Part shown: piece by piece, positions 34,264 through 42,568 of the stretch
Layout: every line of letters starts with the position of its first letter
How positions within the stretch are numbered: the first letter of the stretch is position 1
NCBI GenBank assembly: GCA_964508025.1
Contig: CAZDSF010000004.1
Span: 31,566 to 95,565, forward strand
Direction: 5' to 3'
Source of the DNA: JAAZNO01 sp964508025
GTDB lineage: Bacteria > Chloroflexota > Anaerolineae > B4-G1 > SLSP01
Length of the DNA stretch: 64,000 nucleotides
Notes under the pieces: model-generated
What the model was told of the DNA's origin: nothing
Databases searched by the model: none
Seen by the model: the letters and a program-made list of their open reading frames with translations, nothing else
Program-made: the position numbers and the translations under genes

Positions 34264-35941
34264 GCGATCCTTTTACTCCGAAAACACGGCGGCGTTGTTG
34301 CGATCGCTCCGTGAGCAGGCGGGTTTACCGACCTTTGAAGTGCAGGTCCATGAGTTAGAGCCTAGCATTGTACGCGACATTAGCCGTCGAATTGCTGAGC
34401 TGCCGGCGTTGCCGCAGGCTAAACTCGATCTGGCGCCGCTGCTCACGGCGCTCAAGGGGGCCGTCGCTGCGGGCCTTGAAGAGCGCGTGCGCTTCCATGC
34501 TGTGGGCACTGTACAGCATATCGGCAATGGCGTGGCGACGCTTTCCGGTTTGCCCAATGCGCGCACCGATGAGCTGGTGACGTTTCCCACCGGGGTGCAG
34601 GGTTTGATTCTGAACCTGGATCACGCGCACGTGGATGTGATTCTGCTGGGGCCGGATGAGGGCATTGTCGGCGGCGATATGGTCACGGCCACCGGCAATC
34701 GCTTGCGTGTGCCTGTTGGCGCAAGTTTGTTGGGCCGGGTGGTCAATCCGCTGGGCCAACCTCTGGATCAGCGCGGCATGTTTGACGTGTCGGAATACCG
34801 GTATCTGGAACGCCACGCGCCTGGCATCGTCGAGCGCACACCCGTCTCGCAGCCGCTACACACCGGTTTGAAGGTGCTCGATGCGTTGGTGCCCATTGGT
34901 CGTGGACAGCGCGAGCTGATTGTAGGGGATCGGCAGACGGGTAAGACCGCTATCGCTGTGGATGCGATTCTGAATCAGCGCGAGGACAGCAGCATGGCTT
35001 GCGTCTATGTCGCTATTGGTCAGAAGAAATCCTCGACATTGGCTGTGATCGAGTTGCTCACGCGCTCTGGCGCCTTGAACTACACCACAGTAGTCATGTC
35101 CAGCCCCGATGATCCGCCCGCGTTGCGTTACCTGGCGCCGTATGCCGGTTGCACCATGGCTGAGGCGCTGATGCGCCAGGGCCGCGATGTGCTCATCATC
35201 TACGACGATCTCACCAAACACGCCGACGCCTACCGCGAGCTCAGTCTGCTGTTGCGCCGTCCCCCTGGACGCGAAGCGTATCCCGGCGATATCTTCTATC
35301 TGCATTCGCGGCTTCTGGAGCGCGCTTGCCGTCTCAATGAGGCTGCTGGCGGCGGCTCGCTCACGGCGCTGCCCATTGTGGAGACCCAGCGTGGCAATCT
35401 TGCGGGTTACATTCCCACCAATCTGATCTCCATTACGGATGGACAGATTGTGCTGGATACAGAGCTTTTCAACCGGGGTATCAAGCCTGCTGTCAATGCT
35501 GGACGCTCGGTTTCACGTGTGGGCGGCGCTGCACAGACCAAGGCCATGCGGCAACTGGCAGGGCCCCTGCGTTTGGAGCTTTCGCAGTACGAAGAGGTCG
35601 CGCGTTTTGCCCGCATCGGCGCGGAGGTGGATGAAACCACGCAGCGCCAGATTCGGCGCGGACAGCGATTGCAGGTTGCGCTCACCCAGATCGCGCACGC
35701 GCCGCTGTCGCTGATGGAGCAGATTGTTGTCTTGTTGGCAGCGACAGGCGGGTATCTGGATGATGTGCCCGTCGAGGAGATTCTGGATTTCGAACGGAGC
35801 TTGCTTGAGCGCATGAGGGCCGAGCATCCGATCATGACAGCGCAGCTCAATCGGACTGGCGAACTGACCGACGAAATCCGTAACGCCTTTCTGGAGACGC
35901 TCAAGGCGCATCTGGCGGGGTGGGCCGACCGCGCGGTATGA
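34256..35941 (+). CDS. atpA: N-ATPase F1 subunit alpha
   Basis: 561 residues, non-catalytic nucleotide-binding subunit. P-loop GDRQTGKTAIAVDAILNQ, followed by VYVAIGQKKSST and DVLIIYDDLTKHADAYRELS; the alpha signature PAVNAGRSVSRVGGAAQTKAM is present. It is about 50 residues longer at the N-terminus than E. coli alpha, as a region of about 75 residues precedes the beta-barrel domain (HAVGTVQHIGNGVATLSGLP). Overlaps atpF by eight bases; the PII-like gene follows after 44 nt. Confidence 0.97.
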   Translation: MSERSFYSENTAALLRSLREQAGLPTFEVQVHELEPSIVRDISRRIAELPALPQAKLDLAPLLTALKGAVAAGLEERVRFHAVGTVQHIGNGVATLSGLPNARTDELVTFPTGVQGLILNLDHAHVDVILLGPDEGIVGGDMVTATGNRLRVPVGASLLGRVVNPLGQPLDQRGMFDVSEYRYLERHAPGIVERTPVSQPLHTGLKVLDALVPIGRGQRELIVGDRQTGKTAIAVDAILNQREDSSMACVYVAIGQKKSSTLAVIELLTRSGALNYTTVVMSSPDDPPALRYLAPYAGCTMAEALMRQGRDVLIIYDDLTKHADAYRELSLLLRRPPGREAYPGDIFYLHSRLLERACRLNEAAGGGSLTALPIVETQRGNLAGYIPTNLISITDGQIVLDTELFNRGIKPAVNAGRSVSRVGGAAQTKAMRQLAGPLRLELSQYEEVARFARIGAEVDETTQRQIRRGQRLQVALTQIAHAPLSLMEQIVVLLAATGGYLDDVPVEEILDFERSLLERMRAEHPIMTAQLNRTGELTDEIRNAFLETLKAHLAGWADRAV

Positions 35942-35985
35942 AGGTAGTTTGCAGCTGATTTCTAATTCTGAAGGGGTGAGACCGC

Positions 35986-36306
35986 ATGAAGATGGTCATG
36001 GCAGTGGTTCCACGGGATCAAACCGATCACCTGTTGGAATGCCTGGTTGCGGCTGGTTTTACGGCGACGTTTATCGAGGCTCGCGGCGGGGTGTTGCGCC
36101 AGGCGGAGCACATGCTCTTCATCGCTGTGCCCAAGGAATCGGTGGAAGCGGTGGTTGAGATCATCCGCACGAATTGTCGCTCGCAGGTGGGGATCGAATC
36201 TACCCTGACGCGGCATTTTAAGATGTTGGGGATGCAGCCTGCTTCTACCGAAGTGGGGTGGGCCATGGTTTTCGTCTGGGACCTTGATCGCATCGAGAAT
36301 TTCTAA
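35986..36306 (+). CDS. PII-like protein of the c-di-AMP receptor (DarA/YaaQ/PstA) family, embedded in the N-ATPase operon
   Basis: 106 residues. The opening MKMVMAVVPRDQTDHLLECL, then GFTATFIEARGGVLR, MLFIAVPKESVEAVVEII and the end EVGWAMVFVWDLDRIENF follow the DarA/YaaQ family (PF06153) almost end to end, including the typical central insertion and the final VFV-strand. Those proteins are trimers that bind cyclic di-AMP. The ligand-contact loop is changed here: GGFL is GGVL, and the GNTT segment of Firmicute members reads AEHM, so nucleotide binding is not assured. It lies 44 nt after atpA and overlaps atpG by one base, a position without a gene in standard N-ATPase operons. Confidence 0.85.
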   Translation: MKMVMAVVPRDQTDHLLECLVAAGFTATFIEARGGVLRQAEHMLFIAVPKESVEAVVEIIRTNCRSQVGIESTLTRHFKMLGMQPASTEVGWAMVFVWDLDRIENF

Positions 36307-37223
36307 TGGCAGATGCGGAGCAGACTCGCGGGCGGTTAGCCAATATCCGCACCGTTCAGCCCATCCTGGGGGCGCTGCGGACGATTTCGCTGGGCAGCTG
36401 GCAGGCTGCCTTAAATCGCCGCGCGAGTTTGCAGCGTTATGTGGCGCAGTTGCAGGCGCTATTGCCGTTGATTCTTGGGGCTGTGGGAGAAGGGCCCTTG
36501 CCTGGCCGATCGCGTTTTCGACGTGCGGCGGCTGCCGCGACCGAGACGCCTGCGTCACGGCAGGTATTGTTGGCAGTGGGCAGCGAGCGCGGCCTCTGCG
36601 GGCGCTTCAATCAGGTTGTCGCCGAGCAGACGCTGGCTTATCTGGAAGAGCAGCAGGCGCTAGGGACGACGGTGGAGCTGGCCGTGTTGGGATCGCGGCT
36701 TTCGCGGCTGCTGATGCGGCGTGACGCGCCGATTTCCTGGTCGGCGCCGCTTTCCACCTCGGCGCTGCCGCCGTTCTCGCAGGCGCGCGCGTTGACGCGC
36801 GACTGGCTTGTCCGCTATGAAGCGCATACGCTTGATGCCGTGGATGTGCTCCTCAACGCCTATCGCGGCGTGGGGCGCTATGAGACGGTCGTGCAACGTC
36901 TGATTCCTCCTGCGGTTTCGCCTGTGGAGGAGAGCGCCGGCGCGCTTGATGGGGAATTGGTTGCGCCTTTCATCGTCGAAACTGACCCCTGGTCGCTCTA
37001 CGTGCGGGTGGTCGAACAAGAGACCATGATCCGCTGCTACAGCCTGTTGCTGGAATCCGCCACATCCGAACACGCCACGCGCTATCAGCTGATGGAAGGC
37101 GCTACACAGAATGCCGAGCGGCTGATGGAGGAATTGACTCTGGAATTGCAGGCGTTGCGCCGGCAAGCCATCACCCGCGAGATGCAGGAGTTGGCTGTGG
37201 GCGCGGGTTTGTTGACGCGCTAA
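36306..37223 (+). CDS. atpG: N-ATPase F1 subunit gamma
   Basis: 305 residues, central rotor shaft. The N-terminal helix TRGRLANIRTVQPILGALRT and C-terminal ALRRQAITREMQELAVGAGL form the coiled coil, and the middle Rossmann-like domain begins LLAVGSERGLCGRFNQVVAE. The divergent gamma, ending in ITREMQELAVGA, is typical for N-ATPases. It is the last gene of the operon and starts on the last base of the PII-like gene's stop codon; a strong hairpin follows. Confidence 0.92.
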   Translation: MADAEQTRGRLANIRTVQPILGALRTISLGSWQAALNRRASLQRYVAQLQALLPLILGAVGEGPLPGRSRFRRAAAAATETPASRQVLLAVGSERGLCGRFNQVVAEQTLAYLEEQQALGTTVELAVLGSRLSRLLMRRDAPISWSAPLSTSALPPFSQARALTRDWLVRYEAHTLDAVDVLLNAYRGVGRYETVVQRLIPPAVSPVEESAGALDGELVAPFIVETDPWSLYVRVVEQETMIRCYSLLLESATSEHATRYQLMEGATQNAERLMEELTLELQALRRQAITREMQELAVGAGLLTR

Positions 37224-37242
37224 AAGAGTTTTTGGGCTTTAA

Positions 37243-37276
37243 CACACACGGGGGTTTCAGAAAACCCCCGTGTGTG
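37243..37276. terminator. bidirectional terminator after the N-ATPase operon
   Basis: CACACACGGGGGTTT (37243-37257), loop CAGA, then its exact complement (37262-37276): a perfect 15-bp stem. It separates atpG from the convergent aldo/keto reductase gene. Confidence 0.75.
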
Positions 37277-37296
37277 CTTGTGGTGCTGAGATTCGC

Positions 37297-38274
37297 CTAC
37301 GCGGGCCAGATTTTGCGCCCACCGCCCGGCGGCACGATGGCCGCGATGTGTGCCAGCTCGTGCTCGGTCAGGGGCGGCAATAGCCCGGCGCTCAGGTTGG
37401 CTTCCATCTGCGCCACTGTTTTGATGCCGGGGATGACGGTTGTCACCGCCGGGTGCGCCAACGTGAATTGCAGGGCGAGCTGCGCCAACGTGCGGCCCTC
37501 CGCCAACGGGCGCAACGCCTCGACTTTCTGCAAGTCATCCAGGAAGATCGCGTGCTCGTCCGGGTTGTCGTGCCAACGCGCGCGGAAGTCGCCCGCACCG
37601 AAGCGCGTTTCCGCCGTGAACTTCCCCGTGAGGATGCCCATCGCCAGTGCGCCGCGCACAATCACGCCGATGTCCTGCGCCTGGCAGTAGGGCAGGATGT
37701 CGGCTTCGGCGGTGCGGTTGAGGATGCTGTAGTCAATTTGCAGTGTGGCGCAGTTGCCGTCGGCGTTGAAGGCTTGTAAGTAGGCGAAATCGCTGGTGCT
37801 GACGCCGTAGGCCCGCACTTTGCCATCGCGTTGTAGTTGCTGGAAGCCTTCCAGGAAAACCTCCATCGTGGGATCGCGGAAGTCAATATGGCTCTGGATG
37901 ATGTCCACGTAGTCGGTATCCAGGCGGCGCAGGTTGCTTTCCACGTCCGCGATGAGTTTGGCGACGGTGGTGTAAGCGCTCTGGCTTTTCTCCCCATCGA
38001 AATCGAACCAGCCGATTTTGGTGGCGACGATGAAGCGCTCGCGGCGTCCCTGCATGGCGCGCCCTAGCAACGTTTCGCTGTGCCCATTGCCGTACACATC
38101 GGCGGTATCGAAGAAGTTGACGCCGGCATCGAGTGCGTAATCCACCGCATCGAGCACTTGCGCATCATCTGTCGCGCCCCAGGCGTCGCCGCCCGCGGCC
38201 CACAGCCCCATCCCGATTTCGCTGACGATCATGCCGCTCTTGCCGAGTCGGCGGTATTTCAGGTTGTTGGTCAT
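37297..38274 (-). CDS. aldo/keto reductase
   Basis: 325 residues, NAD(P)H-dependent oxidoreductase of the aldo/keto reductase superfamily. Tetrad: Asp and Tyr in FFDTADVYGNGHSE, Lys in FIVATKIGWF, His in IIQSHIDFRDP. Cofactor-binding end region TTVIPGIKTVAQMEANL. It differs from the enzyme at 13625 and is nearer to the YdhF/galactose dehydrogenase-like group. AGGAGG lies seven nt before ATG 38274, with a dispersed repeat further upstream (38303-38336). Substrate unknown. Confidence 0.93.
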   Translation of the reverse strand: MTNNLKYRRLGKSGMIVSEIGMGLWAAGGDAWGATDDAQVLDAVDYALDAGVNFFDTADVYGNGHSETLLGRAMQGRRERFIVATKIGWFDFDGEKSQSAYTTVAKLIADVESNLRRLDTDYVDIIQSHIDFRDPTMEVFLEGFQQLQRDGKVRAYGVSTSDFAYLQAFNADGNCATLQIDYSILNRTAEADILPYCQAQDIGVIVRGALAMGILTGKFTAETRFGAGDFRARWHDNPDEHAIFLDDLQKVEALRPLAEGRTLAQLALQFTLAHPAVTTVIPGIKTVAQMEANLSAGLLPPLTEHELAHIAAIVPPGGGRKIWPA

Positions 38275-38302
38275 GATATCCTCCTCATGAATTGCTAAGG
38301 GT

Positions 38303-38336
38303 GTGAGCAGTTTGGATATAGCGAACTACGTTCTGC
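38303..38336 (-). repeat. leader repeat, family 3, copy upstream of aldo/keto reductase
   Basis: Begins GTGAGCAGTTTGG on the plus strand and matches 6790-6823 at nearly all positions apart from a short variable block (ATATAG against TACGG). In both places it lies in the 5' leader of a minus-strand gene. Confidence 0.6.
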
Positions 38337-38353
38337 TGGCTGCTCACGGCTCT

Positions 38354-39181
38354 CTACGAACGTATACTCCCATTTTGCCAGAGGGCCTGGAACACTGGCC
38401 CCTCAAAGCCGACTAAACGGTTGGCGAGCGCGTGTAACGCCTCGGGCGCGCCGGAAGTGTAGAAGGTGTGCTGACCCAAGACGTTCTCCGGCGCGCGTAA
38501 CTGCAATTGCTCCAAGAGGCGCGCGGTTTGACGCGCTACCGCCGGCGCCGGATCTACCAGCGTCACACCTGGGCCGGTGATGCGCGCGATGGTCTCCGCC
38601 AGGAAAGGATAGTGGGTGCAGCCGAGCACCAGCTGATCCACGCCGAGGGCGAGTAGCGGGGTGAGACAGTCTCGCAGTAACGCCTCGGTTTCTGGCGTGT
38701 CCAGCGCCCCACGCTCCACCTGTTCGACCAGGCCAGGGCAGATCTGTGTTTCCAAATGGACGCCTGTGGCAAAGCGTTCCACCAGGCTGTGGAACAGCTC
38801 GCCCTGGAAAGTGGCGGGTGTAGCGATGACGGCGATCACCCCAGTGCGGGTGTGCTCGGCTGCCGGTTTGACAGCCGGCTCCATGCCCACAAAGGGAAAG
38901 CCGGGAAACGTCTCGCGGAGGGTGCGCAACGCCGCGCCGGAGGCTGTATTGCAGGCCACGACAATGATTTTGGCGCCGTATTCCTGCAAAAAACGGGCAA
39001 CGCCTTTCGCGTAGTCACGAACCTCTGCCAGCGAGCGCGTGCCATAGGGGATGTGACCTTGATCGGCAAAGTATAGGGTGTCCTCGTGGGGCAAGAGCCG
39101 CACGAGCTCGCGCCATACAGACAGCCCGCCAACGCCAGAATCGAAGATGCCGATAGGCCCTGAATGTTGTTGCGAGTTCAA
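38354..39181 (-). CDS. murI: glutamate racemase
   Basis: 275 residues, cofactor-independent enzyme supplying D-glutamate for peptidoglycan. Both catalytic Cys are seen, in IIVVACNTASGAALRTLRE and LVLGCTHYPFLAETIA; the N-terminus has the typical GIFDSGVGGLSVWREL. I place the start at TTG 39181, since AGGAG lies eight nt upstream; the ATG at 39214 has no ribosome-binding site and would add 11 residues. Shows that the organism makes a wall with D-Glu, consistent with mreB. Confidence 0.95.
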   Translation of the reverse strand: MNSQQHSGPIGIFDSGVGGLSVWRELVRLLPHEDTLYFADQGHIPYGTRSLAEVRDYAKGVARFLQEYGAKIIVVACNTASGAALRTLRETFPGFPFVGMEPAVKPAAEHTRTGVIAVIATPATFQGELFHSLVERFATGVHLETQICPGLVEQVERGALDTPETEALLRDCLTPLLALGVDQLVLGCTHYPFLAETIARITGPGVTLVDPAPAVARQTARLLEQLQLRAPENVLGQHTFYTSGAPEALHALANRLVGFEGPVFQALWQNGSIRS

Positions 39182-39228
39182 ATTTGCCGCTCCTGAGATT
39201 ATCTGGCAGATCAAAGCCGTGCAGTATG

Positions 39229-41337
39229 TTATTCGGTTGGACTGATAATGAGCTGGTAGGGCGCGATCTCAGTTGTTACCGGCGCTAACGCCGAGATGAC
39301 GAAGACAACCCGATTGGTCTGCCGACTCAGGGGGAGTTGCCAGCTGCCGCTTGTTGCGCCCCAGGGCAACAGCGATGTGACTGCGACGCCGTCGCGTCCA
39401 AAAGTCACGGTCTGGAGCAGCCATTCCTGCGGCAACACGTTGGCGTGCCGCACGAAGCCTTCGGCGATCCAGGCGGTGTCCTCGGCCTCGGCGTCATCGA
39501 GGAATACCGTGGCGCCATTCACGGTCAGCCGAATGTCATCGAGCGCAAAGCCCGGCTGATTGACGGCGGCATCGGTGATGTATTTGAAGCGCAGGATGAT
39601 GGTCTTGCCGGCATACGGCGTCAGATTTACGGTGCGTTCGACCCAGCCGTTGCTCAATCCGGTAAAGCCGCAGCCATAGTTGTTGCCGTTGGGATTGGTG
39701 GTGGTGCAGCGCAACCCGGCATCATCCAGCAGTTTCCAGCGGATGAGCCTCGAATCCAGGTTATCTGGCAGGCGTCCGTCATCGGTGTAGCCTACCGCGA
39801 CATAGGCGTAATCCCAGTCTTTTTCAATGTGGTACCAGGTTTGAAAGGTCAGTTCTGCGGTGCTGGCGTTGGTGAGATCGAGGACGCGGGTGAGCGTGGT
39901 GTTGGATTCATCCGCGCGGTTCGACCACCACAGATATTGGCCGCTATAAGCGTCGGTGTCGAGCAGTTTTACCTGGGTCGTGCCGGTGAAAGCAACCGTG
40001 ACAGTCTGATTGGCTTCGACTTCCACATAATCCACGCCATATTGGCTGACCGTTGCAGCGACTTTGAGTGGGGCGTTGCGGAGCGTCAACGTGGCGCTGC
40101 GCGCCGGCGACATGGGATTGATCTGGCTATAACCGTAGCGTCCATCCTCCAGTTGCGGGTCATCCAGCAGGTTGGCGACCGTCCAATCGGCAAACAGCGC
40201 CTTATGGGTGAAATCGAGGCCCAGCGTGTCGCGCAACACGAGATCTACGCTCTCCATCCCGTTTTCCGGGTGGCTGACCAGGGCCTTGGTCGCGTCTTCG
40301 CCAAAACGCTCGAGGAAGTACTCCATGAACAGGTAGGCGGCGCCATAGTGCGCCGCGCTATTGCTGCCTTCGGGCCAGTTGGTCAGTTGCGTGTCGGGGC
40401 GGAGCATATAGGCGTAATCGCTGCCGCCCACGTCGTAAGCGCCGGGGCGATGATACGCCCGGTCATTGAGCGCCATCGCCAGCTCGGAACAGCCCTCATT
40501 CAGCCAGGTCGTTTCGTTGCGATCTCGATACCAGTGGATCATGTGTTGGAACTCGTGAGCGAGCACGCCGTTGTAGAAAGCGTCGCCAATGGTGACGTTT
40601 TCCAAATTGATGTAGAACATCTCCATTTCATTAGAATCAGGGCGAACGGCGCGCACATATTGATCGGTGCTGGAGAAATAGCCGGCGACATTCGATCCCA
40701 ACCCACGGGCGTGGAGGATGCTCAGATGCGGGTCGCCATCAATGCCGGGATTCGGCTCTTCGCCGAAAAACTCCCGATTGGTGGGATAGGTGTGGTTTTC
40801 AAACAGGTCCGCGGCTTTCTCCAAATCTTGTTGCCGCACGCGCGCCCCTTTTTCGACCCACATGTAAACATGCTCAGTCTTGTAGAGCAACACGGCGGTG
40901 ATGGTGAACTGCTGGTCGTTGTCGAGATTGTGAACATTGAAGACGCGCTCCGTGCCCACCGGGTAGTCGGGATTCTGGGTGGACGCGATGCGCGAGGTTT
41001 CCGGTGGGACGTTGAGATAGCGAATGCCCAGCTCGTGCATATCGGCGACCGGGATCTGGCTTTGCATGAGGGCTTCCAGCGTCTCTATGGCTTCATCGGA
41101 GGGCGGCTCAATCACCAACGGCGTGTCGGGAACAGGTTCTGGTGTAGTCTTGCTGCTAAATCCCGGCTCAAACGTGGGCCATTCAGGCCAGGGCGTGCCG
41201 ATAGGCGTGGCGCCGCCACTGTTGCCGGTGACCCAAAACATAGCGATGCCGGCGCAGCAGCAGCATGTGCATAGTAGCACCAATATCAGCACGGCGATGA
41301 TCACATACAATGACCAGCGGGTTCCTTGTTCTTCCAT
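39229..41337 (-). CDS. membrane-anchored M6/immune-inhibitor-A-like zinc metallopeptidase
   Basis: 702 residues. An N-terminal signal anchor with an unusual Cys run (LVLLCTCCCCAGIAMFWV), a Pro/Thr linker, and a peptidase domain whose zinc motif is HEFQH (H261, E262, H265), followed by TWLNEGCSELAMALNDRAYH with the probable third ligand. The C-terminal 250 residues are beta-rich with a MAM/jelly-roll-like segment (LTPYAGKTIILRFKYITDAA, FALDDIRLTV), typical of immune inhibitor A-like secreted proteases. AAAGGA precedes ATG 41337. The very long open frame on the opposite strand is a by-product of codon bias. Confidence 0.85.
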   Translation of the reverse strand: MEEQGTRWSLYVIIAVLILVLLCTCCCCAGIAMFWVTGNSGGATPIGTPWPEWPTFEPGFSSKTTPEPVPDTPLVIEPPSDEAIETLEALMQSQIPVADMHELGIRYLNVPPETSRIASTQNPDYPVGTERVFNVHNLDNDQQFTITAVLLYKTEHVYMWVEKGARVRQQDLEKAADLFENHTYPTNREFFGEEPNPGIDGDPHLSILHARGLGSNVAGYFSSTDQYVRAVRPDSNEMEMFYINLENVTIGDAFYNGVLAHEFQHMIHWYRDRNETTWLNEGCSELAMALNDRAYHRPGAYDVGGSDYAYMLRPDTQLTNWPEGSNSAAHYGAAYLFMEYFLERFGEDATKALVSHPENGMESVDLVLRDTLGLDFTHKALFADWTVANLLDDPQLEDGRYGYSQINPMSPARSATLTLRNAPLKVAATVSQYGVDYVEVEANQTVTVAFTGTTQVKLLDTDAYSGQYLWWSNRADESNTTLTRVLDLTNASTAELTFQTWYHIEKDWDYAYVAVGYTDDGRLPDNLDSRLIRWKLLDDAGLRCTTTNPNGNNYGCGFTGLSNGWVERTVNLTPYAGKTIILRFKYITDAAVNQPGFALDDIRLTVNGATVFLDDAEAEDTAWIAEGFVRHANVLPQEWLLQTVTFGRDGVAVTSLLPWGATSGSWQLPLSRQTNRVVFVISALAPVTTEIAPYQLIISPTE

Positions 41338-41416
41338 GAGGGTATCCTTTCTGCGCTCGGCGTGAATTCACAATCATTATAGGCGCACGTGTCGAGAACG
41401 CAAGAGGATATTGGAA

Positions 41417-41532
41417 GGTAACTGTTCGGCGTTGCGTCGCCGGGCAGCAGTTTCGGGCTGAAACCCTCTGATTAAGGAGCGGTTTTTAGCTGCTTTTTGT
41501 TGTAGCAAACGGGATAGCGCTGAACAGTTACC
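41417..41532. mobile_element. 116-bp MITE-like element with 15-bp terminal inverted repeats
   Basis: The ends GGTAACTGTTCGGCG (41417-41431) and CGCTGAACAGTTACC (41518-41532) are inverted repeats with one mismatch. The inside has no open frame but contains a GTTTC-N5-GAAAC palindrome. Ends GTAAC...GTTAC recall IS66-like termini, but no clear 8-bp target duplication is present, so the class is uncertain. Confidence 0.5.
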
Positions 41533-41540
41533 CGAATTGA

Positions 41541-41569
41541 TTGACCTCAACTTAAAAGCCCTTATACTT
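41541..41569 (+). promoter_or_regulatory. sigma-70 promoter of the glutaredoxin gene
   Basis: TTGACC (41541-41546), 17-nt spacer, TATACT (41564-41569), directly after the MITE-like element; start codon at 41603 with GGGAGG upstream. Confidence 0.65.
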
Positions 41570-41602
41570 GAAGTAAGAAACTGAGTTCTGGGAGGTGTTC
41601 TA

Positions 41603-41854
41603 ATGGTTGCTCGATCCTGGCCTCGGGTGATTGTCTTCTCAACGCCGACCTGCCCTTATTGTCAGGCGGCGAAGAAGTATTTGCAGCAGCGCGGCGTGCC
41701 CTTCGAGGATGAGGATGTGACCCGTAACATCTTTGCGGCGCAGTACATGGTGCAGCGCACCGGGCAGCAAGGCGTGCCGGTGATTCAGGTGGGCAACGAG
41801 GTCGTGGTGGGCTTCGACCGCGCGCGGCTGGATGCGTTGCTCGGATTGAAGTAG
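41603..41854 (+). CDS. glutaredoxin-like thiol-disulfide protein
   Basis: 83 residues, thioredoxin fold. The active site is CPYC (C17, C20) in VIVFSTPTCPYCQAAKKYLQ, the cis-Pro is in QGVPVIQVGNEVVVGFDRAR. It resembles NrdH/YruB-type monothiol or dithiol glutaredoxins used in anaerobes and thermophiles with thioredoxin reductase. Driven by its own promoter; DUF4446 follows from a separate promoter that begins four bases beyond the stop. Confidence 0.93.
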   Translation: MVARSWPRVIVFSTPTCPYCQAAKKYLQQRGVPFEDEDVTRNIFAAQYMVQRTGQQGVPVIQVGNEVVVGFDRARLDALLGLK

Positions 41855-41857
41855 CGG

Positions 41858-41886
41858 TTCGACAGGGCGCTGAAATGCGTTATAAT
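41858..41886 (+). promoter_or_regulatory. sigma-70 promoter of the DUF4446 gene
   Basis: TTCGAC (41858-41863), 17-nt spacer, TATAAT (41881-41886), starting just after the glutaredoxin stop codon. Confidence 0.55.
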
Positions 41887-41982
41887 CCGCCCTGCGGCGC
41901 GTTCAGGATGTGCGTCGGCTAAGGGTTAAATTTGTGCGGAAACTGAAATTGCGGTTTGGGCCGCACTGAATGGGGAGTTCTG

Positions 41983-42465
41983 ATGGAAAGCGCCTTGCTG
42001 CCTTGGGTGATTGCAGCGACCATCCTGCTTTTTGTGGCGGCGTATTGGATTTACACGCTAGAAAAGCGCTTGGGTACGCTGGAGAAACAATACAAGCGGT
42101 TTTTATCGCTCTCTGAAAGTGGAGATCAGAAAACGCTGGTGGATTTCTTGGAGCGTCTGGAGGGCCACAGCGCGCGGCTGATGACGATCGAAGGGGCGTT
42201 GGCGCAGGTACAGGCGACATTGCCTCACACGATTCAGGGCTATGGCGTACAGCGCTATCAGGGCTTTGCCAATGTCGGCGGGGATCAGAGCTTTTCTATC
42301 GCTCTGGTGGATGCACGTGGCAGCGGTGTGTTGCTTTCGGGGCTGCACGGGCGCGAGGATACGCGGGTTTATGCCAAGCCGTTGGTGCAGTGGCGCGCCT
42401 CTTACACCCTGAGCGCCGAAGAACAGGAAGTGCTGGCGCATGCGCGTCAGATGATCGAGAGTTGA
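41983..42465 (+). CDS. DUF4446 family membrane-anchored protein
   Basis: 160 residues. An N-terminal helix (LPWVIAATILLFVAAYWIYT), a coiled coil (about 27-80), and a compact domain with GYGVQRYQGFANVGGDQSFS, IALVDARGSGVLLSGLHGRE and LSAEEQEVLAHAR. This is the DUF4446 architecture, common in Firmicutes and Chloroflexota; function unknown. Start ATG 41983 has GGGGAG upstream. It precedes the bactofilin gene, which has its own promoter, so a joint role in envelope organisation is only a guess. Confidence 0.85.
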   Translation: MESALLPWVIAATILLFVAAYWIYTLEKRLGTLEKQYKRFLSLSESGDQKTLVDFLERLEGHSARLMTIEGALAQVQATLPHTIQGYGVQRYQGFANVGGDQSFSIALVDARGSGVLLSGLHGREDTRVYAKPLVQWRASYTLSAEEQEVLAHARQMIES

Positions 42466-42468
42466 GTT

Positions 42469-42497
42469 TTGACATTTTCCGCAACTGTGGGTATCAT
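42469..42497 (+). promoter_or_regulatory. sigma-70 promoter of the bactofilin gene
   Basis: Consensus TTGACA (42469-42474), 17-nt spacer, TATCAT (42492-42497), three bases after the DUF4446 stop codon. Confidence 0.7.
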
Positions 42498-42568
42498 GGG
42501 ATACGGTTCATGGCGATATTTGCTATGCGTACATTCGTGTTGTAGTAGCTATTTTCAGGAGGACTACT

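Noticed and set aside
35986..36306. Classical GlnB/GlnK PII protein
   Set aside because: No T-loop Tyr uridylylation motif; length and strand pattern follow the DarA/YaaQ family instead.
30029..37223. Ordinary F-ATPase operon
   Set aside because: Gene order D-C-Q-R-B-E-F-A-G, presence of atpR and lack of a separate delta gene identify the N-type.
39337..41274. 645-codon open frame antisense to the zinc peptidase
   Set aside because: No family resemblance and no ribosome-binding site; it mirrors the codon bias of the intact metallopeptidase gene on the other strand.
41410..41540. IS66-type target-site duplication around the MITE-like element
   Set aside because: The eight bases on each side (ATTGGAAG and CCGAATTG) do not match.
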